A DNA stretch of 64,000 nucleotides from an uncultured Cohaesibacter sp. (GCF_963678225.1 NZ_OY782763.1:930001-994000), one strand, 5' to 3'. Shown: positions 34,601 through 43,941, counted from the first letter of the stretch. The notes: generated by a model not told the origin, from the sequence alone. Made by a program: numbers and translations.

Positions 34601-37331
34601 CCGTCAGGCGCACGAGCTCACCGAAACCCTGTCGGATCGTGTTGCCGAAATCAACGTCTCCCTTGGCAGCAAGGTCTTCGAGGTTGCAGAAACCCTCGAC
34701 AGCCGGTCTGCACAGATCGAGGCCATCCTCAATGATCGCCTGAACGCGATCTCCACCAACTTCGCAACCGAAAGCGCCAAGGCGCGCGACGCTCTCGCCT
34801 CCACGTTGACAACGGCAAGCGCCGAAATCACCGAGAAGACCGAGAACTTCAACGCAGTCCTCGGGTCGCGCTCGGCTGAGCTTTCCTCCATTCTGGATGA
34901 AAAAGGCAACTCCGTGGTTCAGGCTTTGGATAGCAGAAGCCAGAGCATCACCGAGACCTTCCAGAAGGCGGGTGAAAGCATCATTCACAGCCTCTCCAGC
35001 CGCGGTGGCGAAATTGCACGCGCCGTTGCTCAGGAAAGCGCCCGCGCCTCCCAGACCCTCGCCGAAACAGGCGAGCATCTGGTCAGCGCCATCAACGACA
35101 ACAGCTCACGCGCCACGGAAACGCTCAACGAGAGCACGAGCCGTGCCGTTCAGGCGATTACCGAAAACACCGATCGTTCCGTTGGCTCTTTGACCAACAG
35201 CACCGATCGAGCAGCGCACACCATGTCTGAAAGCGCCCAGATGGCCGTTCAGACTCTCGAGGAAAGCACATCGCGCACCCAGATGGCCCTTTCCGCCAGT
35301 GCCGAAATGGCCGCCAAGGCACTCAACGAAAGCTCAAGCACGACGCTTGCGGCCTTCGAAGATACGTCAAGACGCGCCGTATCGGCTCTCACCGAAAATT
35401 CCAGCGAAACCCTTGCCGCCTTTGAAGACACATCAAGACGCACGGTCACCGCGATCACGGAAAGCTCAAGCGGCACTCTGGAGGCCCTTGAAGAAGGCTC
35501 ACGCCGTGCAGTCGAAGCCATCAGCCAAAGCTCCAATGGCACCCTTGCCGCTCTGGATGAAGGCTCTCGGCGCGCTGTATCCGCACTTACCGAAAGCTCC
35601 CGTCAGGCTGTTGAGACCATTGGCGAGAAATCCAATGAAACCCTCACCGCCATGGACGAAAGCTCCAAGCGGACAGTGGAAGCCCTTACCATCAGCTCCG
35701 ATCAGGCAAGAAATGCGCTGGAAGCCTCTTCGAGCAATCTGGTCAAAGCCATTGCCCAGAGCAGCCACGACGCAATTGTCAAACTCGACACGTCCAACAA
35801 GCGTCTGGTGGAAGCAATGCGCATAGCCTCGGACGAAGCCAGCCAGTCCATGAGCAGCACAAACGAATTGCTGCGGGCGGATGGCACAGAGATTGTCGAG
35901 CGGCTCAAGCATGCCAACGACACACTCTCCGAGCTGCTGCTCAATGCCGGTCACAGTCTGTCGACCATCGAGACCAGCCTATCCGATCAGACCAACCAGT
36001 TCCGCACGGTCGTGGAAACGGTGGTCAACGAAGCAGGCAACTCGACCAATCAGCTTACCGGCCATGTGCATGATCTTCGCGATGTTTCCAACAGCATCCT
36101 TGGTCAGGTCGCCTCCCTTACCGACAAGTTCGAAGAGCAGGCTTCCGCTCTGGTCAACACGACCCGTATCATGGAATCCACCAATGACCGCCTTGAAGGC
36201 TCGGTCGAGGAACGACGCGCCATGCTTGTCAGCATGACCGAAGACCTCTCCCAGCGGACAGAAGCCATCGAGAATGTGCTCAACAACTTTACCTCGATCA
36301 TTGCCAGCACCCTGAGCACAGCCGAAGGCCGCGCGCGGGATGTGGGCATGCTGCTCAGCCAGAGCACCGAAGGGGTTTCCAAGGAAGTCATGGACCAGCT
36401 CGAACAGCTGCGCATCAATGCGGCTTCCGAAGGGCGCCGCGCCGCGGAATCCATTCGTGCCGTGCAGCGTGAAATGAGCGAGGAAATGGCCCAGTCCATG
36501 TCCGATGCCAACACACGCTTCGAGCAGGCCACGCAGGACATTCGCACCATCACGCAGGAAATCAAGCGTGACTTGGATGTCACCCGCTCCGAGCTCAAAC
36601 AGGGCCTCAGCGAACTGCCAACCGAAACCCGTGAGGCAACCGGCGCCATGCGCCGTGTGGTCTCCGAGCAGATCGACGCCCTCAAGGAACTGTCCCGCGT
36701 GGTACAGCGCCATGGCAACATGTTCGATACGGTGCCCGCATCGGATCGTTCCAGCCAGCAGCGCAACAATGCACCAGCAGCGAGCAACCAGCAGCGTCCG
36801 CTGCCACCTGCTCAGCAGCCAGCCCGACAGCCTGAGCCGCAACCACAGCCTCAACAGCAGCCACAGCAGACGGCAAGCAACTATGCGCCGCAGAGCGCAA
36901 GAGAAGAACCAGAAGGCCGCTCCGGCGGCTGGGTCTCAGATCTGCTGCGTCGCGCCTCCCAGCCAGAGGACAACATTCCTCAGCCGGGCGATGCCGAGGC
37001 ACTGGCTCCCATTTCCAAGGATATCATCCGCGGAATTGATACCAACAACCAGTCGGAAGCATGGGAAAGCTATCGCCGCGGCGAAGGCGGGAGCTTCACA
37101 CGGCGGCTCTACACTCTGAAAGGTCAGCAGACCTTTGAAGATGTGCGCATGCGCTACCAGCGTGACACAGACTTCCGCAACACGGTGAACCGCTATGTCG
37201 GCGATTTCGAGCGCATTCTGGATGACATTTCCAGAAAGGATCGCGACGGAAGCTCGACCATGAACTATCTGACGTCAGATACAGGCAAGATCTACACCAT
37301 GCTTGCCCATGCCAGCGGCCGGTTGGGATAA
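31653..37331 (+). CDS. Giant coiled-coil membrane protein, growth-pole-ring (GPR/RgsE)-like
   Basis: A 1892-residue protein: acidic N-terminus (1-80), two membrane segments (about 92-114 and 133-155), an immense helical region of 11/22-residue repeats (about 165-1690), a Pro/Gln-rich linker (about 1695-1750) and a conserved C-terminal domain (about 1785-1892, with RRLYTLKGQQTFEDVRMRYQ and SDTGKIYTMLAHASGRLG). This layout, and apolipoprotein-like repeats, match the GPR/RgsE proteins that form a ring at the growing pole and are required for polar growth and rod shape in Agrobacterium and Sinorhizobium. The family call is from memory of the architecture. It is preceded by a structured leader and followed by a strong terminator. 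Confidence 0.8.
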   Translation: MVTKSPKIQDPTEAALSAVEDALKMDFDVSEETNESKPKDDADTARDASGEKAAAKGEGRGNKIKPRPANDDQQSVGHLLHSLQQPPSSAPYMFASILSLFWVAIGGGLFFMGFGGEQIAQDGFASLMDSPAALAAMAGIFLPVILFFMMAYIVVRAHEMRQVSNAMTQVAMRLVEPENVAKESVVNVGQAIRREVASMSDGIERALARASELEVMVHNEVSSLERAYTENELRIRSLIDELITQREAIVTNSERVRASISGAHTSLSDELNTTSESISKSVSDAGSRVTLSLAEKGEQITIALANAGETMVNVLSNRGSDLVDRLSTTGANVTESLTDAGQSITNQLSMSGTDISQKLEMTGSDLTSQLASIGHEVTDRFIGAGQELTSTLSQTGETVTQNIAEVGAGLNTNLQSIGNDVTANLSTTGNALTSELKSIGSEVTENLAYTGSSLTSELKSIGTEVTTNLADTGNSLTGEFRTIGAEVTANLSSTGGALSTELRTIGTEVTENLANTGNSLSSELKTIGTEVTENIATTGQSLTDNLRSFGTEVTTNLADTGGSITSELREIGTSVTGSLTEISSTMTLSMSETGSTVAENIRTQGTEIVSAITERSSEVSQALKGTGDALLVDLSLRGTEINEKLDETGTNIAQTISSTGETLTQRMTQTGTHISETLSTQGEQFTIKLDTTAERIHQTVTVKGGELNEQLEAHASNLGSMLDERTSSMSIVLETQSKAMSENLEEATGKATDALNSRSMEVTERLAMVGTEIAKVIAQRGNKVKDLFESAGGELTNALQGQSEEIRIAMEERVKAFDDVITVGGTNLVSHLGDRLDNLSQSMDQRINSLDQTLFARAGEIESMLDNRLEGFSVSVSARAEEVANALTSRTETFEQEIATRLSGFEDNVSSLTMNFATKADTLNTALEERTTRLDETLDSRARNINETLLERTRDIAQAYSQGQNDINESMDKRLTLVGETLSRQAHELTETLSDRVAEINVSLGSKVFEVAETLDSRSAQIEAILNDRLNAISTNFATESAKARDALASTLTTASAEITEKTENFNAVLGSRSAELSSILDEKGNSVVQALDSRSQSITETFQKAGESIIHSLSSRGGEIARAVAQESARASQTLAETGEHLVSAINDNSSRATETLNESTSRAVQAITENTDRSVGSLTNSTDRAAHTMSESAQMAVQTLEESTSRTQMALSASAEMAAKALNESSSTTLAAFEDTSRRAVSALTENSSETLAAFEDTSRRTVTAITESSSGTLEALEEGSRRAVEAISQSSNGTLAALDEGSRRAVSALTESSRQAVETIGEKSNETLTAMDESSKRTVEALTISSDQARNALEASSSNLVKAIAQSSHDAIVKLDTSNKRLVEAMRIASDEASQSMSSTNELLRADGTEIVERLKHANDTLSELLLNAGHSLSTIETSLSDQTNQFRTVVETVVNEAGNSTNQLTGHVHDLRDVSNSILGQVASLTDKFEEQASALVNTTRIMESTNDRLEGSVEERRAMLVSMTEDLSQRTEAIENVLNNFTSIIASTLSTAEGRARDVGMLLSQSTEGVSKEVMDQLEQLRINAASEGRRAAESIRAVQREMSEEMAQSMSDANTRFEQATQDIRTITQEIKRDLDVTRSELKQGLSELPTETREATGAMRRVVSEQIDALKELSRVVQRHGNMFDTVPASDRSSQQRNNAPAASNQQRPLPPAQQPARQPEPQPQPQQQPQQTASNYAPQSAREEPEGRSGGWVSDLLRRASQPEDNIPQPGDAEALAPISKDIIRGIDTNNQSEAWESYRRGEGGSFTRRLYTLKGQQTFEDVRMRYQRDTDFRNTVNRYVGDFERILDDISRKDRDGSSTMNYLTSDTGKIYTMLAHASGRLG
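32922..33383 (+). repeat. Seven tandem 66-bp repeats inside the GPR-like gene
   Basis: Seven successive units of exactly 22 residues (residues 424-577) follow the pattern NLxxTGxxLTSELKxIGTEVT. Units 1-5 are closest to each other. A second run of 22-mers with a different pattern (TLAAFEDTSRRAVSALTE) lies near residues 1230-1330. They are protein-coding repeats of an amphipathic helix type. Confidence 0.9.
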
Positions 37332-37391
37332 CGGGATCAGGCAAGAGGAACCTTCCCTCTTGTCTCTCTCCCCCAAATCTTTAAAGACACA

Positions 37392-37420
37392 AAAAAGGGT
37401 GCCAGCATGGCACCCTTTTT
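37392..37420. terminator. Bidirectional terminator between the GPR-like and CheZ-like genes
   Basis: A perfect 13-bp stem (AAAAAGGGTGCCA / TGGCACCCTTTTT) with a 3-nt loop lies between convergent genes, with A-run and T-run flanks. Confidence 0.93.
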
Positions 37421-37469
37421 CATTACATATATAAGGTGGGCAACAGCCCTGCTGGGCTGTCAGGAAAGA

Positions 37470-38882
37470 TCAGCTGAATTGAGCCACACGATCACGCAGA
37501 TCGAGAAGCTCTTCTTCTTCCTCTTCGGAAGAAACCAGCTCTTCATTCAATGCCTTGTCGAAGATATCAGCAGAAGCAAAGATATCCGGCTCACCGTCTT
37601 CGGCTGCGGGCATGGCTTCGGGTTCATCCTGAGCAATCACATCAGTATCAATGGAGGCCTCAGCAGACGGCTCTTCTGCATCAGTTGAAGCAAAGATATC
37701 GGCTTCCTGATCATCGGCACTCTCAGCAGCGTTCGGCTCAACAGCCTCCATATCATCGGCAACATCGGTATCAACGTCTGCTTCAGCCGCCCAATCAAGA
37801 TCCTGCATATCCATGATGTCCGCATCGACATCTGCATCGATAGAGTCAACATCGACCACTTCGTCAGCTGCGTCGGCCGCTTCATCGGCAGCCCATGCAG
37901 CCATCTCGTCAGAAGGCATTTCCTCTGTGCCGCCTTCATCAGCCTCATCATCTTGATAAGCCGTTGCAAACAGCGCGTCGGCTGCATCCTGGCTCATCTC
38001 GGCAGAAAGATCGCTATCTTCCTCAATCGCTTCGTTTGACGGGGCTTCATTAGAACCGGCCGTATCGAATAGGGCGTCTACATCGCTCTGGTCAGACTGT
38101 GCGTTATTGTCAAACAACGCATCCACATCATTCTGATCGGCTTCCTCATAAAGATCCGGAGCACTGAACAGATCATCAACGTCGTCTTGTCCGACCCCCT
38201 CGCCTTCAAGGGCGGGCCCATTGAGCAGATGGGCATCGGGACGTTTATCATGGCGTCGGTGATCATGCTGATCCACTTCCACGCCTTCTGCTTCGAATCC
38301 CCAGATATCAATCATGGAATTAATGCGGCTCTCTACATAGCGCATGGCATCCACAATTTTTCTGATCCTCTGGCCGGTCAGGTCCTGGAAGGAACAAGCC
38401 ATATAAATATTGGTTGCTTCCATATCCAGTTCATCGCACTTGTCGCTGTCAGCGCCCATTTCGCGCAGCGTCCAGGCGAATTCCTGAATTTTTTCAGCAG
38501 CACCCAGAATATCCCCGGTTGCACTTTCCGTTTGAGAAACAATAGCATCAAGCTCAACCGTTGCGCGCTCGAAGCGCTCGGAACCCTGATTGTCTTCATG
38601 CTTGATTTGAGCGATTTCCGTTTTGGTGCGCTCAATGGCATTGGCCATATCCGTCAGATCCATGCGAACCTGGTGCATCAGAGAGGACGGAGCTCTTTCC
38701 CTTACGACCGTTTTTTCCAGTTTATCGATCGCGGTCAATAGGGTATCAGTATCTGCATTCCGATTTCTACGGGCATATTCCGCCAGGAACCAGCGACCTC
38801 TCGCAGTTTCCATCACGGCGGCTTCGATCGCCAGATAGTCCTCTTGTCGCAGTGGTGTAGGTGGCATTGGTTTGCTGCTCAT
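37470..38882 (-). CDS. CheZ-like phosphatase with repeated FliM-like motifs in an acidic tail
   Basis: The 470-residue protein has an N-terminal helical domain (about 10-200) with the CheZ catalytic region CSFQDLTGQRIRKIVDAM (catalytic Gln about 171) and a very acidic tail. The tail repeats a short motif four times: QDDVDDLF (232-239), QNDVDALF (250-257), QSDVDALF (265-272) and QDAADALF (298-305). They resemble the CheY-binding motif of FliM (QEEIDNLL in this window) and the CheY-binding C-terminus of CheZ. CheZ dephosphorylates CheY-P; binding of CheY by the repeats is inference. It lies opposite the GPR-like gene, and no che operon is in the window. Confidence 0.75.
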   Translation of the reverse strand: MSSKPMPPTPLRQEDYLAIEAAVMETARGRWFLAEYARRNRNADTDTLLTAIDKLEKTVVRERAPSSLMHQVRMDLTDMANAIERTKTEIAQIKHEDNQGSERFERATVELDAIVSQTESATGDILGAAEKIQEFAWTLREMGADSDKCDELDMEATNIYMACSFQDLTGQRIRKIVDAMRYVESRINSMIDIWGFEAEGVEVDQHDHRRHDKRPDAHLLNGPALEGEGVGQDDVDDLFSAPDLYEEADQNDVDALFDNNAQSDQSDVDALFDTAGSNEAPSNEAIEEDSDLSAEMSQDAADALFATAYQDDEADEGGTEEMPSDEMAAWAADEAADAADEVVDVDSIDADVDADIMDMQDLDWAAEADVDTDVADDMEAVEPNAAESADDQEADIFASTDAEEPSAEASIDTDVIAQDEPEAMPAAEDGEPDIFASADIFDKALNEELVSSEEEEEELLDLRDRVAQFS

Positions 38883-39001
38883 GGTTCAGACCAAGTTCCT
38901 ATCATTATTGGCGCGAATCACGCTCGGTATACGCATTCTCACTGCCTGATGCTACAGGCCAAATCTTAACGCACTTTTACTTTTCAGCAGGCAAATCCGC
39001 G

Positions 39002-40198
39002 ATGCACCCCCCAATTCAGCAAAAATACGCGCTGCGCATGTCGCTTTTTTATGCCGGGTTTTTCTTTCCTTTTGGTATTTACGTACCCTTTTTCGGAATC
39101 TGGCTGAAGAGTCTGGCCTTTAGTCCAGAGGAGATCGGGTTGGTATTAACCATACCCATGATTGCGCGCGTGATTTTTACGCCCCTCATGGCAGCAATAT
39201 CGGACAAAATCGGCGACCGGCGGTTGGCCTTGCGCATCTATTGCAGCTTCTATGGCCTGACCTTTGCATTGATTATGCTTAACGACAGCCTGATCTGGAT
39301 CGCATTAGTTATGGCAGTATCACATATTGCCCAAAGTGCCATCATCCCCGTGGGAGACTCTCTAGCGCTGGCTGGCACACGCCGCTTCGGGCTCGATTAT
39401 GGCCGCATGCGCAGCGCTGGCACCCTCGCTTTTCTGGCTGCCAATCTCGCAGGCGGCCTCTTCATGGAGCATTTTGGCGCCAACAAGCTGATCTGGCTGC
39501 TGGTTATTGGCAATATGCTGCATATTATCTTTTCGGCTTCCCTACCCATAGATCCCCGCCGGATCGACAACAAGGCGCTCGCGAAAGGCACCCGGCTGGA
39601 TTGGGCCCAATTGAAGCAATTCGGGCAAGGCTGCTTCTGGATCATTCTTGTGTCGGCATCCCTCCTTCAGGCGTCACACAGCATGCTCTATTCTTTTTCA
39701 GCGATCTATTGGACCAAGATCGGCGTCTCGGCCAACATGACCGGTCTTTTGTGGTCCATGGCTTCTGTCTCCGAAATCATTCTGTTTCGCTATTCCAAGA
39801 AGATATCTGCAATATTCGACTGGCGAGCGCTGCTGAAGATTGCGGCCCTGATCGCTATTGTCCGCTGGGCCACCTTCCCTCTGGAGCTGCCGACATACGG
39901 TTATCTACTGCTTCAGGTGCTGCATGCGGGAAGTTTTGGCTGCGCGCATCTGGGCGCCATGTTCTTCATCAATGAAACCGTCGACGACGAGCTTTCGGGT
40001 ACAGCACAGGGACTTTACACAATGCTCACAGGCCTCCTATCGGCCATGGCAACAACAGCTTCAGGGTTCCTTTATGCCGAATTCGAAGGCGCAGCATTCC
40101 TGACCATGAGCGTCATCGGCCTTTTGGCCTTGAGCCTCTTGATGCTGAGCAGATGGGTTCCGCTCACCCATATAAGGGTCAATGACGCCAGCAAATAG
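39002..40198 (+). CDS. MFS transporter of the HcaT-like (MFS_1-like) group
   Basis: A 398-residue, 12-helix transporter. MSLFYAGFFFPFGIYVPFFG with the following GIWLKSLAFSPEEIGLVL is characteristic of the 3-phenylpropionate/HcaT-like group, and ARVIFTPLMAAISDKIGDRR is the MFS loop 2-3 motif. The frame is open from 38861, but the extra 47 residues have no family match and would overlap the leader of the divergent CheZ-like gene. The substrate is not known. Confidence 0.82.
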   Translation: MHPPIQQKYALRMSLFYAGFFFPFGIYVPFFGIWLKSLAFSPEEIGLVLTIPMIARVIFTPLMAAISDKIGDRRLALRIYCSFYGLTFALIMLNDSLIWIALVMAVSHIAQSAIIPVGDSLALAGTRRFGLDYGRMRSAGTLAFLAANLAGGLFMEHFGANKLIWLLVIGNMLHIIFSASLPIDPRRIDNKALAKGTRLDWAQLKQFGQGCFWIILVSASLLQASHSMLYSFSAIYWTKIGVSANMTGLLWSMASVSEIILFRYSKKISAIFDWRALLKIAALIAIVRWATFPLELPTYGYLLLQVLHAGSFGCAHLGAMFFINETVDDELSGTAQGLYTMLTGLLSAMATTASGFLYAEFEGAAFLTMSVIGLLALSLLMLSRWVPLTHIRVNDASK

Positions 40199-40398
40199 TC
40201 TCCGGCAGATATGACGCGATAATTTACCCTCTGCAAAGGCATGAATTTCCTGTATAAAAGACAGGGAATCTGGCATGCCTCGGGTAGGATGATATCCGGA
40301 TCGCGTATGATTTTATCGATTCTTTTGAAGGCCATCCCTATAGTTTGGCCGATCGATGATTTTGAAGCAGCACAAAAGCAAGTAAGGCAAACTGTTAT

Positions 40399-41553
40399 AT
40401 GGCTCCACAGGGATCAGACTTAGCCGCCTCGGGGCAGCTCCCCGTTTTGGAGGCCGACGGTACGTCTGCGTCCGGCGTGCTGCTCATCTCTGGCAGTTGG
40501 ACCATCGAAACCCTGAAAGATGCCGACAATCAGGTTGATCAGGCGCTCAAAGAGACACCTTCCATTAAACAGCTCGACCTTTCCGGTCTGACTTCTCTGG
40601 ACACCTCAGGCGCCTGGGTCATCATTCGCCTGCTGCGCGGACTGGGCCTTGAGCTATCCAGCGCAACACCGATCAATCCGGATCATGTGTCGCTGTTTGA
40701 AGCGGTGGCAGAGACCAACCTGTCTGCGCCGTCGACCCAGAAGGATCTGAATTTCTTCATCGCCGTATTTCAGAAAACCGGTGAAGATGTCGTTGAAATC
40801 TACAAGGATATCAAGATTCTCGCCTATCTGGCTGGAGAAATCGTCGCCTGCCTGCTCAAAGGGATCATTCATCCGCGCAGCCTGCGCATCACTTCCATTG
40901 TCCATCATATGGAGCATACAGGGCTGAAGGCGGTTCCCATCGTGGCCATGATGTCTTTTCTGGTCGGCGCCATTGTTGCCCAGCAAGGGGCTTTCCAGCT
41001 GCGCAAATTCGGCGCGGAGCCGTTTGTCATCGATCTGGTCGGCATTCTCGTCTTGCGAGAAGTGGGCATTTTGCTAACGGCAATTCTGGTAGCCGGGCGC
41101 TCGGGCAGTGCTTTCACAGCAGAAATCGGCTCGATGAAAATGCGCGAGGAAATTGACGCCATGCGCGTCATGGGCCTCAATATCATCGAAGTCCTTATCG
41201 CGCCGCGCGTCATTGCGCTGATCATCGCTCTGCCTCTGCTGGGCCTTGTCGCCAATCTGGCCGGTCTGGTCGGCGGTGGCATTCTGCTATGGGCTTACTC
41301 GGATATCTCCTTGTCCACCTATATCACATGGTTGCGCGATGCCGTGGCGATCAACACCTTCCTTGTCGGTGTAATAAAAGCGCCCTTCATGGCCCTGATC
41401 ATTGCGCTCATCTCTTGCAGCGAAGGGCTGCAGGTAGGCGGCAGCGCAGAAAGCCTTGGGCGGAGAACAACGGCTGCCGTGGTGAAGTCCATTTTCCTGA
41501 TGGTGTTGGTCGATGGTCTCTTTGCCATTTTCTTCGCCGCAGTCGGGTTTTAG
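40399..41553 (+). CDS. mlaE: MlaE-type ABC permease with fused N-terminal STAS (MlaB-like) domain
   Basis: The Mla/MCE system moves phospholipids between inner and outer membrane. The 384-residue product has a STAS-like domain (about 20-115; IKQLDLSGLTSLDTSGAWVI) that replaces the separate MlaB, and a permease domain (about 130-384) with KAVPIVAMMSFLVGAIVAQQ, LVLREVGILLTAILVAGRSG, and FTAEIGSMKMREEIDAMRVM. It heads mlaE-mlaF-mlaD and ends 10 nt before mlaF. The gap 40199-40398 shows no clear promoter. Confidence 0.92.
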   Translation: MAPQGSDLAASGQLPVLEADGTSASGVLLISGSWTIETLKDADNQVDQALKETPSIKQLDLSGLTSLDTSGAWVIIRLLRGLGLELSSATPINPDHVSLFEAVAETNLSAPSTQKDLNFFIAVFQKTGEDVVEIYKDIKILAYLAGEIVACLLKGIIHPRSLRITSIVHHMEHTGLKAVPIVAMMSFLVGAIVAQQGAFQLRKFGAEPFVIDLVGILVLREVGILLTAILVAGRSGSAFTAEIGSMKMREEIDAMRVMGLNIIEVLIAPRVIALIIALPLLGLVANLAGLVGGGILLWAYSDISLSTYITWLRDAVAINTFLVGVIKAPFMALIIALISCSEGLQVGGSAESLGRRTTAAVVKSIFLMVLVDGLFAIFFAAVGF

Positions 41554-41563
41554 GGAGCGCAGC

Positions 41564-42376
41564 ATGTCAGCCAAACCGCAAACACCGCAAAGCACAGCGC
41601 CCTCTGGCTCCAGCACGCGCCCCATTCTGTCCGTAAAAGGGCTGACGGTAGGCTTTTCCTCGCGTCTTGTGTTGGAAAATCTGGATCTGGATGTCCAACG
41701 CGGCGAAATTCTGGGCATCGTGGGCGCTTCCGGCACGGGCAAGAGCGTGTTGCTGCGCAGCGTTCTGGGGCTCGTAAAACGCCAGTCCGGCCAATTCATC
41801 ATGTTCGGGCACAATACCGAGAAACTGTCGCGCCAGGAGCGGCTGGCCATCGAGCGCCGACTGGGAGTTCTCTTCCAGCATGGCGCGCTCTTCTCCTCGC
41901 TTTCGGTGTTGCAGAATATTCAGGTTCCCATGCGGGAATATTACACGCTGCCTCAGCGCCTTATGGATGAGTTGGCCATTTCCAAGCTTGAGCTTGTGGG
42001 TCTCTCCCCGGATGCGGCTCACAAATTCCCGTCAGAACTTTCAGGTGGCATGATCAAGCGCGCAGCCTTGGCTCGGGCGCTGGCGCTTGACCCCCAGCTG
42101 CTGTTCCTTGACGAACCAACCTCCGGCCTTGATCCGATCAGCGCCGAAGAGTTCGATGATTTGATTTCTACCCTTAGAGACACTTTGGGTCTCACGGTTT
42201 TTATGGTAACCCATGATTTGGATAGCCTCAGTCAAGCCTGCGATCGCATCGCGGTGCTGGCCGAGCGCCGCGTTCTGGCCATAGGAAATATGAACGATCT
42301 GCAGAAGAATCCGCATCCCTGGATCAAGAGCTATTTCACGGGCAAGCGGGCCATCAGACAATGGGACAAGAGCTGA
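41564..42376 (+). CDS. mlaF: MlaF-type ABC transporter ATP-binding protein
   Basis: ATPase of the Mla/MCE lipid transporter, 270 residues. Walker A GASGTGKS, signature LSGGMIKRAALARAL, Walker B LLFLDEP and the H-loop VTHD are all intact. ATG 41564 has GGGAG 7 nt upstream and lies just after the mlaE stop; an in-frame extension to 41513 would overlap mlaE and is not needed. mlaD starts 3 nt after its stop. Confidence 0.95.
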   Translation: MSAKPQTPQSTAPSGSSTRPILSVKGLTVGFSSRLVLENLDLDVQRGEILGIVGASGTGKSVLLRSVLGLVKRQSGQFIMFGHNTEKLSRQERLAIERRLGVLFQHGALFSSLSVLQNIQVPMREYYTLPQRLMDELAISKLELVGLSPDAAHKFPSELSGGMIKRAALARALALDPQLLFLDEPTSGLDPISAEEFDDLISTLRDTLGLTVFMVTHDLDSLSQACDRIAVLAERRVLAIGNMNDLQKNPHPWIKSYFTGKRAIRQWDKS

Positions 42377-42379
42377 GAC

Positions 42380-43777
42380 ATGGAAACAAAAGCCAATTAT
42401 GTGGCCATAGGCCTGTTCACATTGCTTCTGACCGCAGTCGGTTTCGGCTTCATCTACTGGATTGCCAGATATGATGAAACTCGTCCGACGACCGAGGTTG
42501 TTGTGCGCTTTGAAGGCTCTGTTGCCGGCCTTATTCGCGGTGGCGCAGTGATGTTCAACGGCATCAAGGTAGGCGAAGTCGCAAAGCTCGAATATGATCC
42601 GGACAACCCCAAATATGTCAAAGCGGATCTTCTGGTTGATGCCGGCATTCCGCTCAAGAAAGACAGTGATGTCAGCCTCTCCTTTCAGGGGCTTACAGGG
42701 GTAGGCACCGTCGAAATCAAAGGCGGCAGTCCGGATCTGCCCGATCTTCTTGATCAGCCGGGCACCCCTGAAATGATTGCCCAGAGCTCTTCCTTTGAAG
42801 ATCTGATGAATGGCGCACGCCAGCTCATGTCCCGCGCCGACAAGGTGCTCTCGAAAATCGAGACAGTGGTTGATACCAATCAGGACGGCATCAACAAAAC
42901 GGTCCAGAATATCGAGAGCTTTACAACGGCGCTCAACAACAATTCCGGCAATATCGAGACCTTCCTCGCAGATGCGTCCGACGCCGCCAAGGGTCTCACA
43001 TCGCTATCCGGGCGACTGGAAGACCTTAGCGAAAGAGCAGATACCCTGCTTGCTGCCGTTGACCCCGAGAGCATCAAGACGAGTATCGCCAATGTCGAGA
43101 CAATCAGTGAAAATCTTGTTGGCACATCCAACCGCTTCGACTCAATCGTGGCAGACGCCTCCGAAGCGGCCAAAGGCATCAATGATTTTTCGTCCAACCT
43201 GAATACCTCTCTGGGCAAGGTAGACCGTCTGGTTGAAAGTGTGGACCCGGAAGCGATTTCTTCTGCTGTGGCATCCTTGCAGAATTTTGCAACCACGCTG
43301 GATGAGTCCTCAGGTGATATCAATGTCATTCTGGCCAACGCCAAACAGGCTTCAGGTGATATCAGCAGCTTTTCTACCTCTCTTTCCGCCCGCACCGATG
43401 ATTTCAATGCCATCGTGACCGACGCACAGCAACTTGCTGCCCGCCTCAACAAGGCTTCCGAGCGGATCGACGGCATTCTGGGTAAGGTTGACGGCATTCT
43501 CTCCGATGAAGATGGCGGCAAGGGTGTGATCGAGGAAGTGACGCTCGCAGCGCGCTCCATTCGCAGTGTTGCAGACAAGTTCAACAGCCGGGCAGACGAA
43601 ATCTCCGACGGCCTTGCGCGCTTCTCAGGCAGTGGCCTGCGCAATGTCGAAGCCATGGTTTCAGAAGCAAGACGAACCATCAAACGCGTTGAAGGCGCTG
43701 TAAACAAACTGGAGAAGGATCCCTCCAGCGTGATATTCGGCGGCAACAAGGTGAAAACCTTCGATCAACGCTACTAA
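42380..43777 (+). CDS. mlaD: MlaD-type MCE substrate-binding protein
   Basis: A 465-residue protein anchored by one N-terminal membrane helix (about 8-28), with one MCE domain (about 38-115; VVRFEGSVAGLIRGGAVMFN, then GLTGVGTVEIKGG) that forms the periplasmic lipid ring. The long C-terminal part (about 135-455) is a helical repeat region, much longer than E. coli MlaD (183 residues), and may form a tunnel or needle toward the outer membrane as in other long MCE proteins. It lies 3 nt after mlaF. Confidence 0.92.
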   Translation: METKANYVAIGLFTLLLTAVGFGFIYWIARYDETRPTTEVVVRFEGSVAGLIRGGAVMFNGIKVGEVAKLEYDPDNPKYVKADLLVDAGIPLKKDSDVSLSFQGLTGVGTVEIKGGSPDLPDLLDQPGTPEMIAQSSSFEDLMNGARQLMSRADKVLSKIETVVDTNQDGINKTVQNIESFTTALNNNSGNIETFLADASDAAKGLTSLSGRLEDLSERADTLLAAVDPESIKTSIANVETISENLVGTSNRFDSIVADASEAAKGINDFSSNLNTSLGKVDRLVESVDPEAISSAVASLQNFATTLDESSGDINVILANAKQASGDISSFSTSLSARTDDFNAIVTDAQQLAARLNKASERIDGILGKVDGILSDEDGGKGVIEEVTLAARSIRSVADKFNSRADEISDGLARFSGSGLRNVEAMVSEARRTIKRVEGAVNKLEKDPSSVIFGGNKVKTFDQRY

Positions 43778-43941
43778 TTGTCGGTCGCTCGCCGACCGAT
43801 CAAAATCATGAGTCGATGGCATCGCAGCAAACCATGATTGCCATATGACATTGACTTGCCAGTTACACCGGGCCCTTGTGGAAACGAGGCGCCAACCGCA
43901 AATTTTGACAGTATGGACTGCGCTCAAAAGCGCGCATTTCC

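Noticed and set aside
32409-36854. Several long antisense frames across the GPR-like gene
   Set aside because: They are by-products of the 22-residue repeats and regular codon use; none has a ribosome binding site or a recognisable domain.
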